64,000 nt of DNA, from positions 105,205 through 169,204 of the forward strand of contig JBCCBB010000001.1 in the NCBI GenBank assembly GCA_039814545.1. The letters are read 5' to 3'. Positions within the stretch are counted from its first letter, which is position 1, and every line of letters starts with the position of its first letter. The notes beneath the pieces were generated by a model that had not been told where the DNA came from, searched no databases, and saw only the letters and a list, made by a program, of their open reading frames with translations. The translations under genes and the position numbers were made by a program. This document shows, in pieces, positions 51,127 to 59,181 of the stretch. This stretch comes from CALBPI01 sp039814545 (GTDB lineage Bacteria; Pseudomonadota; Gammaproteobacteria; Steroidobacterales; Woeseiaceae).

Positions 51127-52755
51127 TCAGCCGAGCTTGCGCGCGGTATTGATCACGTTGACGTTGTCGAAACGCGTCGTGGCGCAGCCGTGCGAGACCG
51201 AACTGATCTGCGAGGGCTGGCCCTTGCCGTCAAAGAACGAACCACCCAGGCGGTAGTCGCGCTCGTCACAGATGGCCGAGCAGGAGTTCCAGAATTCCTG
51301 CGTGTTCGACTGGTAGGCCACGTCTTCGATCTGCTCCGTGATTTCGCCATCCTTGATTTCGTAGAAGAGCTGCCCGCCAAACTGAAAGTTATAGCGCTGC
51401 TGGTCGATGGAGTAAGAACCGCGGCCGACGATGTAGATGCCGTCTTCTACATCGGCAATCATGTCATCCACAGAGAGCTTCTCTTTGCCCGGCTCCAGCG
51501 AGACATTGGGCATGCGCTGGAATTGCACCGAATTCCAGCTGTCTGCGTAGCAGCAGCCGTGCGACTCTTTCTCGTCGATGATGTGCGCCTGATCGCGAGT
51601 CGCCTGGTAGTTGACCAGAATGCCGTCGCGCACGAGGTCCCACTTCTTGGTCCTGACGCCTTCGTCGTCGTAGCCAACGGCGCCAAGCGACGCGGGCTGC
51701 ACTTTGTCGGCAAACAGATTGACCAGCTCCGACCCATACTGGAATTCCTTGGTCTTCCATTTGTCAAGCGTTGCGAAGCTGGTGCCCGCGTAATTGGCCT
51801 CGTAGCCCAGCACCCGATCGAGTTCGAGCGGGTGCCCTACCGACTCGTGAATCGTGAGCATGAGGTGGGTCGGGTCGAGCACGAGTGTCTTTTGACCCGG
51901 CTTGACCGAGGGCGCTGAGAGCTTGTTCTTCGCCTGTTGCGCGGCGAGCTTGGCGTCTTCAACCATGTCGTAGCTGTAGCGGTAACGCGTGGTCACCCCT
52001 GGAACCTTCTCGGCGGCATCGCCCTCGAAGTACTCCCAGCCCATACCCATCGGGTCAGACAGGCCATTGCGCGTTTTGAACTTGCCCGTTTCCTTGTCCA
52101 CAGCGGTCACACTCATTGGCGACCACACCCGGTGAACATCCTGATCGATGTAGGAGCCGTCGGTCGAGGCGAAGTACTTCTGCTCATTGACGAGGTAGAA
52201 CGTCGAGTTCACGAAACTCGCGCCGTTGTTCAGCGCAGCCTCGTTGACGGCCATGAGCATGTCGACCTTGTCCGCGATCGGCACTTCCATGGCGTTCTTC
52301 TTGATAGGGGTGCGCCAGCTGACCTCGCCGACGCCTTTGACCGGGGCCAGCTTCACAGGCTCGGTCTGATACTTGGCGTTAGCTTTTGCGATCGCAACTG
52401 CAGTCTGCGCGGCCTCGGCAACAGCTTCGGGTGTCAGCGCACTCGTGGCCGCGAAGCCCCAAGTGTCCTTGGCGATGACGCGGACACCAACGCCTACGGA
52501 TTCGGTGTTGACGATGTTCTGAACCTTGAGCTCTCGTGTCACGACGAACTGGTTCAGGTAGCGGCCAACGCGAACGTCGGCATAGGTGGCGCCTGCGGCC
52601 TTGGCCGCCTTGAGCCCGGCCTCCGCGAGCTGGCGTTTCAGGCTCATGTCAGCGGGCGACAACAGCTCGTCTGCTGCAATCACGCGTCCGCTGACCGGCA
52701 GGGCGATAGTGCCCGCGCCGACGCCGGCTATTTTCAAGAACTTTCGACGATCCAT
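51127..52755 (-). CDS. tldD: TldD family metallopeptidase with Tat signal
   Basis: 542 residues from the ATG at 52755, after CGGGGGGA. The N-terminus is a twin-arginine signal (MDRRKFLKIAGVGAGTIALP, R3 and R4), unlike cytoplasmic E. coli TldD. The metal and catalytic motif is HESVGH (His303, Glu304, His308) in LTIHESVGHPLELDRVLGYE. The C-terminal part has RGSYSIDQQRYNFQFGGQLF and GSFFDGKGQPSQ, typical of the family. First gene of the eight-gene operon. Peptidase activity in the periplasm is inferred. Confidence 0.93.
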   Translation of the reverse strand: MDRRKFLKIAGVGAGTIALPVSGRVIAADELLSPADMSLKRQLAEAGLKAAKAAGATYADVRVGRYLNQFVVTRELKVQNIVNTESVGVGVRVIAKDTWGFAATSALTPEAVAEAAQTAVAIAKANAKYQTEPVKLAPVKGVGEVSWRTPIKKNAMEVPIADKVDMLMAVNEAALNNGASFVNSTFYLVNEQKYFASTDGSYIDQDVHRVWSPMSVTAVDKETGKFKTRNGLSDPMGMGWEYFEGDAAEKVPGVTTRYRYSYDMVEDAKLAAQQAKNKLSAPSVKPGQKTLVLDPTHLMLTIHESVGHPLELDRVLGYEANYAGTSFATLDKWKTKEFQYGSELVNLFADKVQPASLGAVGYDDEGVRTKKWDLVRDGILVNYQATRDQAHIIDEKESHGCCYADSWNSVQFQRMPNVSLEPGKEKLSVDDMIADVEDGIYIVGRGSYSIDQQRYNFQFGGQLFYEIKDGEITEQIEDVAYQSNTQEFWNSCSAICDERDYRLGGSFFDGKGQPSQISSVSHGCATTRFDNVNVINTARKLG

Positions 52756-53115
52756 TGAGATTCCCCCCGGGAAGATCTGTAGCGCGGCGCACACGCCGCA
52801 AAGCGCCGACCACAATAAAACATGCCCTAGCGATCTCAAAACCGCCGGGACCACACGAACGCCAACCCTCGTCGACAGTTTCAAATGTGATGGTATGCGT
52901 AAATTATTGGTTTAATTAGTATTTCAAATTATGGCTTCAATTTTCCGGGACGTAAGCTTCCATCCCGCGCGATCGTGGTTCCCTGTGGCATTGCCCTCGA
53001 ACGTCCATGCGGCTCTGTTGCCTGCGCGCAACACAACCTCTCGTCAAGGTGCCCACCGCGTGAAATCCGGGGGGCTTCACGGCATCATGCGCGCTCGCAC
53101 CCGTCAGAGCCCGTC
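52756..53115. other. 360-base divergent intergenic region between tldD and the PTPS gene
   Basis: Holds the presumed promoters of both flanking operons. An AT-rich patch at about 52884-52945 stands out in this GC-rich DNA. A minus-strand promoter candidate is annotated separately. No open frame here shows family character, and no tRNA-like or hairpin-plus-T-run structure is seen. Confidence 0.7.
52812..52839 (-). promoter_or_regulatory. predicted promoter of the tldD-moxR operon
   Basis: On the minus strand, TTGAGA (52839-52834) is followed after 16 bases by TATTGT (52817-52812). The -35 matches 5 of 6 and the -10 matches 4 of 6. It would give a leader of about 50 bases before the tldD ATG. 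Confidence 0.45.
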
Positions 53116-53616
53116 ATGTCGCGCACTACCGTCCTGCACATCCGCAACCAGTACCTGAGCTTCTCGGCTGCCCATTTCACGATTTTTTCGGCGACGAATC
53201 GCGAGCGGCTGCACGGCCACAATTTCGCCGTCAGCGCCAAAGTCACGGCCGCTATAGGCGACGAAGGGCTGTGCTTCGACTACAACGTCCTCAAGAAAAA
53301 GATGCGTGAACTCTGCGATGCGCTCGATGAGTACGTCCTGCTGCCCGCACATTCGCCACACCTTGAGGTGACCGAGGATGATGACCAGGTGCGCGCCGTG
53401 TTCAACGGCGAGACACTGACCTTCCCGGCCGGCGATACCATCGTGCTGCCCGTGGCCAACATTACTTCTGAAGAGCTCAGCTGGTACCTGCTCGAGCAGC
53501 TGCTCGAAGGCGATGCCGCCGTGCGCTATGCGATCAGCGCGGTAACCGTCACCGTAGCGTCGGGTGCCGGGCAGTCTGCGAGTACGCGCTGGGACGACAC
53601 GAGGGGCATTCTGTGA
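53116..53616 (+). CDS. 6-pyruvoyl tetrahydropterin synthase family protein with PTPS-III motif
   Basis: 166 residues of the QueD/PTPS T-fold. Zinc ligands are His20 (SAAHF), His33 and His35 (LHGHNF). The catalytic Cys of QueD (CxxxHGH) is absent; Glu30 gives ERLHGH, that is ExxHGH, the pattern described for PTPS-III enzymes that replace FolB in folate synthesis. The C-terminal acidic residue region TITSEEL-like (NITSEELSWYLLEQL) is conserved. Start ATG at 53116 is chosen by alignment to the family; the frame is open further upstream. Its stop overlaps the SDR start by 4 bases. Confidence 0.85.
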   Translation: MSRTTVLHIRNQYLSFSAAHFTIFSATNRERLHGHNFAVSAKVTAAIGDEGLCFDYNVLKKKMRELCDALDEYVLLPAHSPHLEVTEDDDQVRAVFNGETLTFPAGDTIVLPVANITSEELSWYLLEQLLEGDAAVRYAISAVTVTVASGAGQSASTRWDDTRGIL

Positions 53617-54314
53617 GTCGCCTGGCCATCATCACGGGCGCGAGCGCCGGTATTGGCGCCGCAACGGCCCGGCGGCTGTTCGAAGACGGCTGGCGTGTGA
53701 TCAATCTGTCGCGGCGGCCCTGCCCCGTCGACGGTGTGGAGAGCCTCGAAACGGATTTGGCGCAGGCGCCGGCGCCCGAACTCGTTGCATCGCTGCGGGA
53801 CGCCTGTGCGGCCAGCGAACGTGTGGCCATCGTGCACAACGCGGGCTTGCTGGCCAGTGATGATGCCCGCGGGATCACTCCGGAAGCGCTGCACGCCGCG
53901 CTGCAGGTTAACGTGGTTGCGCCCGCCACGCTGAATGCCGCGCTCATCGACGCACTACCGGCCGGCTCGGCCATCGTCTTTATCGGCTCCACGCTGGGCG
54001 ACAAGGCCGTGGGTGGCGCATTGAGTTATGCGACCAGCAAGCATGCCGTGCACGGGCTCATGCGGGCCACCTGTCAGGATCTGGCAGGTTCGGGTGTGCA
54101 CACGGCCGTCGTCGCGCCAGGTTTCACGGATACCGAAATGCTCCGTAACCATGTGGGCGGTGACTCGGACATCCTCGACGCCATCGCGTCCGGGGTCACA
54201 TTTGGGCGGCTCATCGAGCCCGAGGAAATCGCGGCGACGATTGCGTTTTGCATCGACAACGCGGTGATTAACGGCGCGGTGATCCACGCCAACCTGGGTC
54301 AGATCGAGCGCTAA
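53613..54314 (+). CDS. short-chain dehydrogenase/reductase, coupled to PTPS gene
   Basis: 233 residues, GTG start at 53613. Classical SDR: TGASAGIGAATARRL near residue 8, HNAGLL, catalytic YATSKHAVHG with intact YxxxK, and VAPGFTDTEM. The 4-base overlap with the PTPS-family gene suggests a pterin substrate (sepiapterin- or dihydropterin-reductase-like role), but that is inference from position. Its 3' end overlaps the convergent two-helix protein gene by 4 bases. Confidence 0.88.
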   Translation: MSRLAIITGASAGIGAATARRLFEDGWRVINLSRRPCPVDGVESLETDLAQAPAPELVASLRDACAASERVAIVHNAGLLASDDARGITPEALHAALQVNVVAPATLNAALIDALPAGSAIVFIGSTLGDKAVGGALSYATSKHAVHGLMRATCQDLAGSGVHTAVVAPGFTDTEMLRNHVGGDSDILDAIASGVTFGRLIEPEEIAATIAFCIDNAVINGAVIHANLGQIER

Positions 54315-54676
54315 CGCTCGGCAAAGGTCGCCGCAACGGTGACGCCGATGCCGGCCACAAAGGCCCACACGTAGACGGGCAGTTGCTCCGCGAGCGCAGC
54401 CAGCCCGGCCGGCGTGAATTCGAACTGCACGCCGACCGAAGGCAGGGTGTCGACCAGGCCACCCGCCAGGCGCCACAGCACAGGACCCAATGCCACACTA
54501 ATCCCAATGGCCACGAGCCACGGTGTGAGCACCCGCATCCAGCGCCAGCGCGTAATCCGTCGCTGTGCACCCCGCACGAGGCGGTCCGTGTCCACGGGCC
54601 GCGCAAGCAGCGACTGAAGCGCGGCGTCCAGCTCCGCTTCGCGTCGCATCTGATCGCCGGGCTCATGCATGCTCAT
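54311..54676 (-). CDS. two-helix membrane protein, putative anti-sigma partner
   Basis: 121 residues. A short cytoplasmic N-terminal part (DAALQSLLARPVDTDRLV) precedes helix 1 (about 50-70) and helix 2 (about 102-118). The gene overlaps the ECF sigma gene by 14 bases, the usual arrangement of sigma and anti-sigma pairs. No zinc HxxxCxxC motif of ZAS anti-sigma factors is seen, so the role is by position only. Confidence 0.6.
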   Translation of the reverse strand: MSMHEPGDQMRREAELDAALQSLLARPVDTDRLVRGAQRRITRWRWMRVLTPWLVAIGISVALGPVLWRLAGGLVDTLPSVGVQFEFTPAGLAALAEQLPVYVWAFVAGIGVTVAATFAER

Positions 54677-55211
54677 CGATGAGCCTCCGCGTGGCGCGAT
54701 TGATCACCGACTTCACGGTGCCAAGCGGTTTGCCCGTGATCTCCGCGATCTCGGCGTGCGAGAGACCCACGCCTTTGGACATGAGCACCAGCGCGCGGGC
54801 CTCGGGCTCGAGCGCATCGAGCAGCCGCTCGAGATCCGCCGATGCGGCGGGCGCATCCCCGCTGACGGTCTCCGCCGTGGGCTCGGACCGCAGTCGACCC
54901 AGTGCGCGCCAGAAACGACGCCGCGACCGCGCGTGTTGCAAGAACTCGCGATAGGCGATCGCGAACAGCCAGGCTTTGAAGCGACCGCGACCGTCGTAGT
55001 CGTCGAGCCGCCGCCAGGCCGTAACCAGGGTTTCCTGGGTCAAGTCGTCGGCATCCGCGCCGTCCTGGGTAAAGCGCTCCAGGTAGCGCCGGATCGGTGC
55101 CACATGCGGCGATACGAGTCGGGTGAATGCAACGCTGTCGGCCGATAGCCGCGCCGCCTGCAACAGGCGCCGTTCGGCCTCGGCATCGAGATCGGTGGCG
55201 CATGCGTCCAT
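54663..55211 (-). CDS. ECF-type RNA polymerase sigma factor
   Basis: 182 residues. Region 2: FTRLVSPHVAPIRRYLERFT, ADADDLTQETLVTAWRRLDDYDGRGRFKAWLFAIAYREFL. Region 4: LERLLDALEPEARALVLMSKGVGLSHAEIAEITGKPLGTVKSVINRAT, both shown here in shorter blocks (DDLTQETLVTAWRRLDDY; GLSHAEIAEITGKPLGTVKS). Promoter targets unknown. It lies 3 bases downstream of the DUF6249 gene and overlaps the two-helix gene. Confidence 0.93.
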   Translation of the reverse strand: MDACATDLDAEAERRLLQAARLSADSVAFTRLVSPHVAPIRRYLERFTQDGADADDLTQETLVTAWRRLDDYDGRGRFKAWLFAIAYREFLQHARSRRRFWRALGRLRSEPTAETVSGDAPAASADLERLLDALEPEARALVLMSKGVGLSHAEIAEITGKPLGTVKSVINRATRRLIDEHA

Positions 55212-55214
55212 TCA

Positions 55215-55580
55215 TCAGCCCGTGCGCGACCCAAGTCGCGTCATGAGCAGATAAGACAGACCGATCAGCAGCGGGAACAGTGCGGAGCCGTAAAACACGA
55301 TCGAGGCGTCTTCGTCATCGAGCAGCCAGCCGAAACCGATGGTGGCCAACGCAATGGCCAGAAGGACCAGTCCGCGACGCATATCGCGATCGCCCGACGG
55401 CGGCGCCTGCCCCGTCAGCGAGTGGATCACCTCGGAATTGAGCTCCTGTCCTTTCTCAATGGCTGCCCGCAACGTGGCCTGAGCCGCTTTGCGGTTCCTG
55501 TGCCGAAACAGCACGATCACGTAGGTAATACCGAACGTCGCGGCGAAAAACGCAAGAGGAATAAAGATTTCCTCATTCAT
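55215..55580 (-). CDS. DUF6249-like small membrane protein
   Basis: 121 residues. N-terminal helix (about 5-22), a polar middle with KAAQATLRAAIEKGQ, and two further helices (about 67-83 and 90-110). A strong AAGGAG site sits 7 bases before the ATG at 55580; a GTG one codon earlier is less likely. It is first in a three-gene unit with the ECF sigma factor, so it may be part of the same envelope signalling circuit. Confidence 0.72.
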   Translation of the reverse strand: MNEEIFIPLAFFAATFGITYVIVLFRHRNRKAAQATLRAAIEKGQELNSEVIHSLTGQAPPSGDRDMRRGLVLLAIALATIGFGWLLDDEDASIVFYGSALFPLLIGLSYLLMTRLGSRTG

Positions 55581-55649
55581 CACAGAACTCCTTGAAGGTG
55601 GTGTCGTCCCCTGTGATGCCGCGTGGCAGGATTTGGATGCAACGCGGGC

Positions 55650-57050
55650 TCAGAAGCTCGTCAGGTCGATGTCGATGAGCGTCGACACGTTGGGGTCTGC
55701 GCTGTCGGTCGTGATGAATTGGCGCACATCGCCCGCCTGGATATCCAGCACGACTGGACCGAGCAGGATGACGTCGTCCTCATTGCGAACGATGTAGAAC
55801 GTGTAGTTTCCGGGTGGCGCCCGAAATTGGTTGAGGTTGCTGCCAAACTGCGCATTGTTAATGAGCGTCGAAGACGTCTCCCGGTCAAACGTCTCACCCT
55901 CCTCAAGCAGGTAAAGATCGACAAACTCCTGCTGAGTAATCGTGTTGTAGAACGCGAGCTGCGCCGAATCGGCCAGCGGGCGGCGTGAGTTCAGCAGCGA
56001 CGCGATGAGCAGGCTATCGTCCGCGCTCGAGCCCGCAACCACCTGCACGACCGACTGACCGTCCGCAAATACGGCGGCTACCTCTTCAAGGATCGCTCCA
56101 GGGTTCCCCGCAGCCGTCAGCGTCAGGTCGAGCGTCGCGAGATCGTCAGCGACAGGGATATCGACGAGCGCGGTGACGTCGCCAAAGGCGATGCCCGCAA
56201 AAACCGGCGTCGCCAGCGCACCCCCTTCAGGCTCGAGATACAGATCAACCGCGCCCTCACCTTGCGCCGCATGCGCAAGTTGTGAACGAACCGGCGCGTT
56301 GTCGTCCACAAGCCTGGCGCTGCCAACCTCGCCGATCAGCAACGCGGCATAGCTGGACGTCACCTCGCCCGCACTATCCACCAACGAAACGAAGATGCGG
56401 TCGTCACCGTTGAGCGTGGCCGCCTCACTCCGCAGAAGCTCCGTACCTGGAGTACCTGCAGGTGTCACGACGATCTGCACCTCTTCGGCGGCGATGTTGC
56501 CGAGCGACACAAGACGTTCCTGGCCGACACTGCTGGCGAGCGGCGTCGCGGCTGCCGGATCGAAACCGGGCGCACCAATATAAAAGTCGACCTCACCTGC
56601 CGTGAAGGACAGGTTGAGTGCAAAGGCCTCCAGAACCGCGATGTCACCTGTCGTCGTGTACTCGGGAAGATCAATCGTAATGATCCGGGGCGCCTGCTGA
56701 GTGCCCGCGAGCACAAACGTGTAGTCGGTATCGGGCACCACCGTGAGTTCCGTTGTCGCCAAACGGACGGTGCTGTCCGTCAGTCCGGAGGCGTAGTCGA
56801 AATTGAAGTCGTAGGTGAGGCTGTCATAACCGAAGTATGCGGTCGTCGACAGGTAGTCTGGCGTGTCGAGCACCACGGCCTCAATCTGAAATTGCACAGC
56901 ACCGGTATCGGGCAGCACGTTAATCGCCCGGACGCTGCCGCGACCAGCCGGCGAGTCCGGCGTATCCGTGCAGGCCGTCAATGCCAAAAGCCCAGGCAGG
57001 ACAAGCAGCGCGCCGACGCGGCGCAGCGCGGTGGGGAAACGGGACGTCAT
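55650..57050 (-). CDS. DUF4397 domain lipoprotein
   Basis: 466 residues. Lipoprotein signal with lipobox LALTAC (Cys27). The mature protein has two or more DUF4397-type beta-sandwich repeats: GSVRAINVLPDTGAVQFQI, then DYTFVLAGTQQAPRI, and again SAQLAFYNTITQQEFVDLYL with NYTFYIVRNEDD. Acidic overall. Members are cell-surface or periplasmic proteins of unknown role. Single gene between the DUF6249 gene and the divergent flavin reductase. Confidence 0.85.
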   Translation of the reverse strand: MTSRFPTALRRVGALLVLPGLLALTACTDTPDSPAGRGSVRAINVLPDTGAVQFQIEAVVLDTPDYLSTTAYFGYDSLTYDFNFDYASGLTDSTVRLATTELTVVPDTDYTFVLAGTQQAPRIITIDLPEYTTTGDIAVLEAFALNLSFTAGEVDFYIGAPGFDPAAATPLASSVGQERLVSLGNIAAEEVQIVVTPAGTPGTELLRSEAATLNGDDRIFVSLVDSAGEVTSSYAALLIGEVGSARLVDDNAPVRSQLAHAAQGEGAVDLYLEPEGGALATPVFAGIAFGDVTALVDIPVADDLATLDLTLTAAGNPGAILEEVAAVFADGQSVVQVVAGSSADDSLLIASLLNSRRPLADSAQLAFYNTITQQEFVDLYLLEEGETFDRETSSTLINNAQFGSNLNQFRAPPGNYTFYIVRNEDDVILLGPVVLDIQAGDVRQFITTDSADPNVSTLIDIDLTSF

Positions 57051-57187
57051 GACGATCGGGCTCCTGCCGGCGTTCGCGCCGGGGGTTGACGTAATGCCGG
57101 GGGGCTAAGCAAACCCGCCCGCCAGAGGCCGCGCACTATACCATCGGCACGGCAGCGCAACCGAGCGCGGTCGGTTACAATAGCGGG

Positions 57188-57709
57188 ATGCCTGATTTGA
57201 GTGCCCAGCCCGCGACAGACGCGCCGGCCGTGGACCCCTTGGCCCTACGCAAAGCGCTGGGTCAGTTCGCCACGGGCGTATGCATCGTCGCCTCCCCTCC
57301 GGTAGCCGACGAAGTCCATCCGTTCGCCATTACCGTAAATTCGTTTGCGTCCGTGTCACTGGACCCACCCATGGTGCTGTGGTCCGTGCAAAAGGACTCG
57401 ACGACCTACGCGCTGTGGCTTGAAACGCGTCAGTTCGGCATCTCGGTGCTGGCTGTCGAGCAGGCCGCGATGTGCGACCAGTTCGCCGTGCGCGGCAACC
57501 ACGCCATGACCGACCCGGAAAGCTATGTGATGTCCGCCAACGGATCACCGCTCGTTGCAGGCGCGGTCGCAACCTTCGATTGCCGCGTCAACGCGATCCA
57601 TGATGCCGGTGATCACAAGCTGATCCTGGCTGACGTGCTTGCGTTTTCAAGCGACGCGACGCGCGATCCCCTGATCTATGTCCGCGGAGGCGTCTATGGA
57701 TCGTCGTGA
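57188..57709 (+). CDS. flavin reductase family protein (FMN-binding split barrel)
   Basis: 173 residues. Flavin-reductase-like fold of the HpaC group: LGQFATGVCIVAS, HPFAITVNSFASVSLDPPMV and a C-terminal HKLILADVLAFS with LIYVRGGVYG. Usually supplies reduced flavin to a monooxygenase partner; none is adjacent. Its end overlaps the amidase start by 14 bases. A TACAAT box sits only 6 bases before the ATG. Confidence 0.9.
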   Translation: MPDLSAQPATDAPAVDPLALRKALGQFATGVCIVASPPVADEVHPFAITVNSFASVSLDPPMVLWSVQKDSTTYALWLETRQFGISVLAVEQAAMCDQFAVRGNHAMTDPESYVMSANGSPLVAGAVATFDCRVNAIHDAGDHKLILADVLAFSSDATRDPLIYVRGGVYGSS

Positions 57710-59177
57710 AGCCCTGCAACTGCTCGCCGCGGGTGCCATTGCGGCCAGCACCGGTTGCTCGCGACGCGAGGCCGCGCCGTCTGCCGCTGATCTCGCGGCG
57801 CTAGACTGCATCGCGCAAGCCGATCTTGCCGCGAGCGGTACGGTCTCGCCGCTCGAGCTGGTCGAGGCTGCCGTCGCGCGTGTTGAGCGCCTCAATCCTG
57901 AACTCAACGCCGTAACGTTCGCAGACTTCGAGCGCGCGCTGGCCGCGGCGCCCAACGCACGCGGGCCGTTAGCCGGGGTGCCCTACCTCATCAAGGACCT
58001 CAATGCGTATGCGGGCATGCCCCTCACACGCGGGTCACGACTGTTCGCCGAACAGGTCTCAGAGGCGCAGTCGCCGTTCACTGACCGCATCGACAACGCG
58101 GGGCTTGTCGTTCTCGGCAAATCGAACACGCCCGAGTTTGGCCTGCTGCCGACCACGGAACCATTGCTGCACGGCCCGACGCGCAACCCCTGGAACCTCG
58201 CCCACTCGACAGGCGGTTCGAGTGGCGGCGCGGCGGCGGCGGTCGCGGCACGACTGGTGCCTGCAGCCCAGGCCAGCGATGGCGGCGGCTCGATCCGGAT
58301 CCCGGCGGCTCAGTGCGGACTCGTCGGCCTCAAACCGAGCGTTGGGCGTTTCCCCGATCAGGGCTATGGCCAGCAGGCCTGGCCCATTTCGATCAAGCAT
58401 GCGGTCACGCGCTCTGTTCGCGACTCGGCACTGTTGCTCGCCCTGACAGAGCGCACCGAGGGTGGCCCATTGCTCCCTGTCGGATTTACGGTACGCGAAC
58501 GACTGGCACCCCAACGCATTGCGGTCACGGTGTCGTCGATTTACGGCGACCCGGACCAGTCCGTCGCGGCTGCCGTCGAGCGCACCGCGGAAACGCTCGC
58601 GGCGCTCGGACACGAAATCGTCGTTATCGAGACAGAAACGCCACTACACGACCCCGCGTTTGGGGACGACTTCCTGACGCTTTGGGCCGCCGGCGCTGCG
58701 GGTGCCGTGAAGCTTGTCGAGGAGAAAACTGGCACCCCCGCCAGTCAGACCGGCCTGCTCGAACCCGCCACTATTGCGTTGGGCGAGCTCATGAACGCCC
58801 GCCCCGCCGACGCGCTGAAACGCGCCGTCGAGGGCCTGGGGCGCTACAAGGCGAGCGTCGACGACTTCCTGTCGGGCTACGACGCGTGGCTCACGCCCGT
58901 CACGGGCAGCCCGGCACCTGAAATCGGCTTCCTGGCGCCCGACCTCGACTACGACACGCTCATGCCGCGGGTGCAGCGCTTTGCGGCCTACACGCCGACT
59001 CACAATGCGGCGGGCACACCGGCAATCAGCATCCCGGCCGGACTCGCGCCGTCGGGGCTTCCAGTGGGTGTTCAGGTGGCCACACGCATTGGTGGCGAAG
59101 CTTTGCTGCTGCAACTCGCCTACCAACTCGAAGAGGCCGCGCCCTGGGCGGACGCGCTGCCCCCGCTGCACGCCTGA
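57696..59177 (+). CDS. amidase signature family protein, probable lipoprotein
   Basis: 493 residues from the ATG at 57696 (GCGGAGG before it). N-terminal twin-arginine and lipobox-like signal (MDRREALQLLAAGAIAASTG, Cys21). Amidase signature: catalytic Lys in YLIKDLNAYAG, GKSNTPEFGLLPTTE, and the Ser-rich STGGSSGGAAAAVAA with GGSIRIPAAQCGLVGLKPS, giving the Ser-cisSer-Lys triad. Substrate unknown. Export is inferred from the N-terminus. Confidence 0.92.
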   Translation: MDRREALQLLAAGAIAASTGCSRREAAPSAADLAALDCIAQADLAASGTVSPLELVEAAVARVERLNPELNAVTFADFERALAAAPNARGPLAGVPYLIKDLNAYAGMPLTRGSRLFAEQVSEAQSPFTDRIDNAGLVVLGKSNTPEFGLLPTTEPLLHGPTRNPWNLAHSTGGSSGGAAAAVAARLVPAAQASDGGGSIRIPAAQCGLVGLKPSVGRFPDQGYGQQAWPISIKHAVTRSVRDSALLLALTERTEGGPLLPVGFTVRERLAPQRIAVTVSSIYGDPDQSVAAAVERTAETLAALGHEIVVIETETPLHDPAFGDDFLTLWAAGAAGAVKLVEEKTGTPASQTGLLEPATIALGELMNARPADALKRAVEGLGRYKASVDDFLSGYDAWLTPVTGSPAPEIGFLAPDLDYDTLMPRVQRFAAYTPTHNAAGTPAISIPAGLAPSGLPVGVQVATRIGGEALLLQLAYQLEEAAPWADALPPLHA

Positions 59178-59181
59178 CGCC

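Noticed and set aside
57176..57187. Leaderless transcript of the flavin reductase gene, suggested by TACAAT 6 bases before the ATG
   Set aside because: No matching -35 at the right distance, and AGCGGG could serve as a weak ribosome-binding site; a chance match is as likely.
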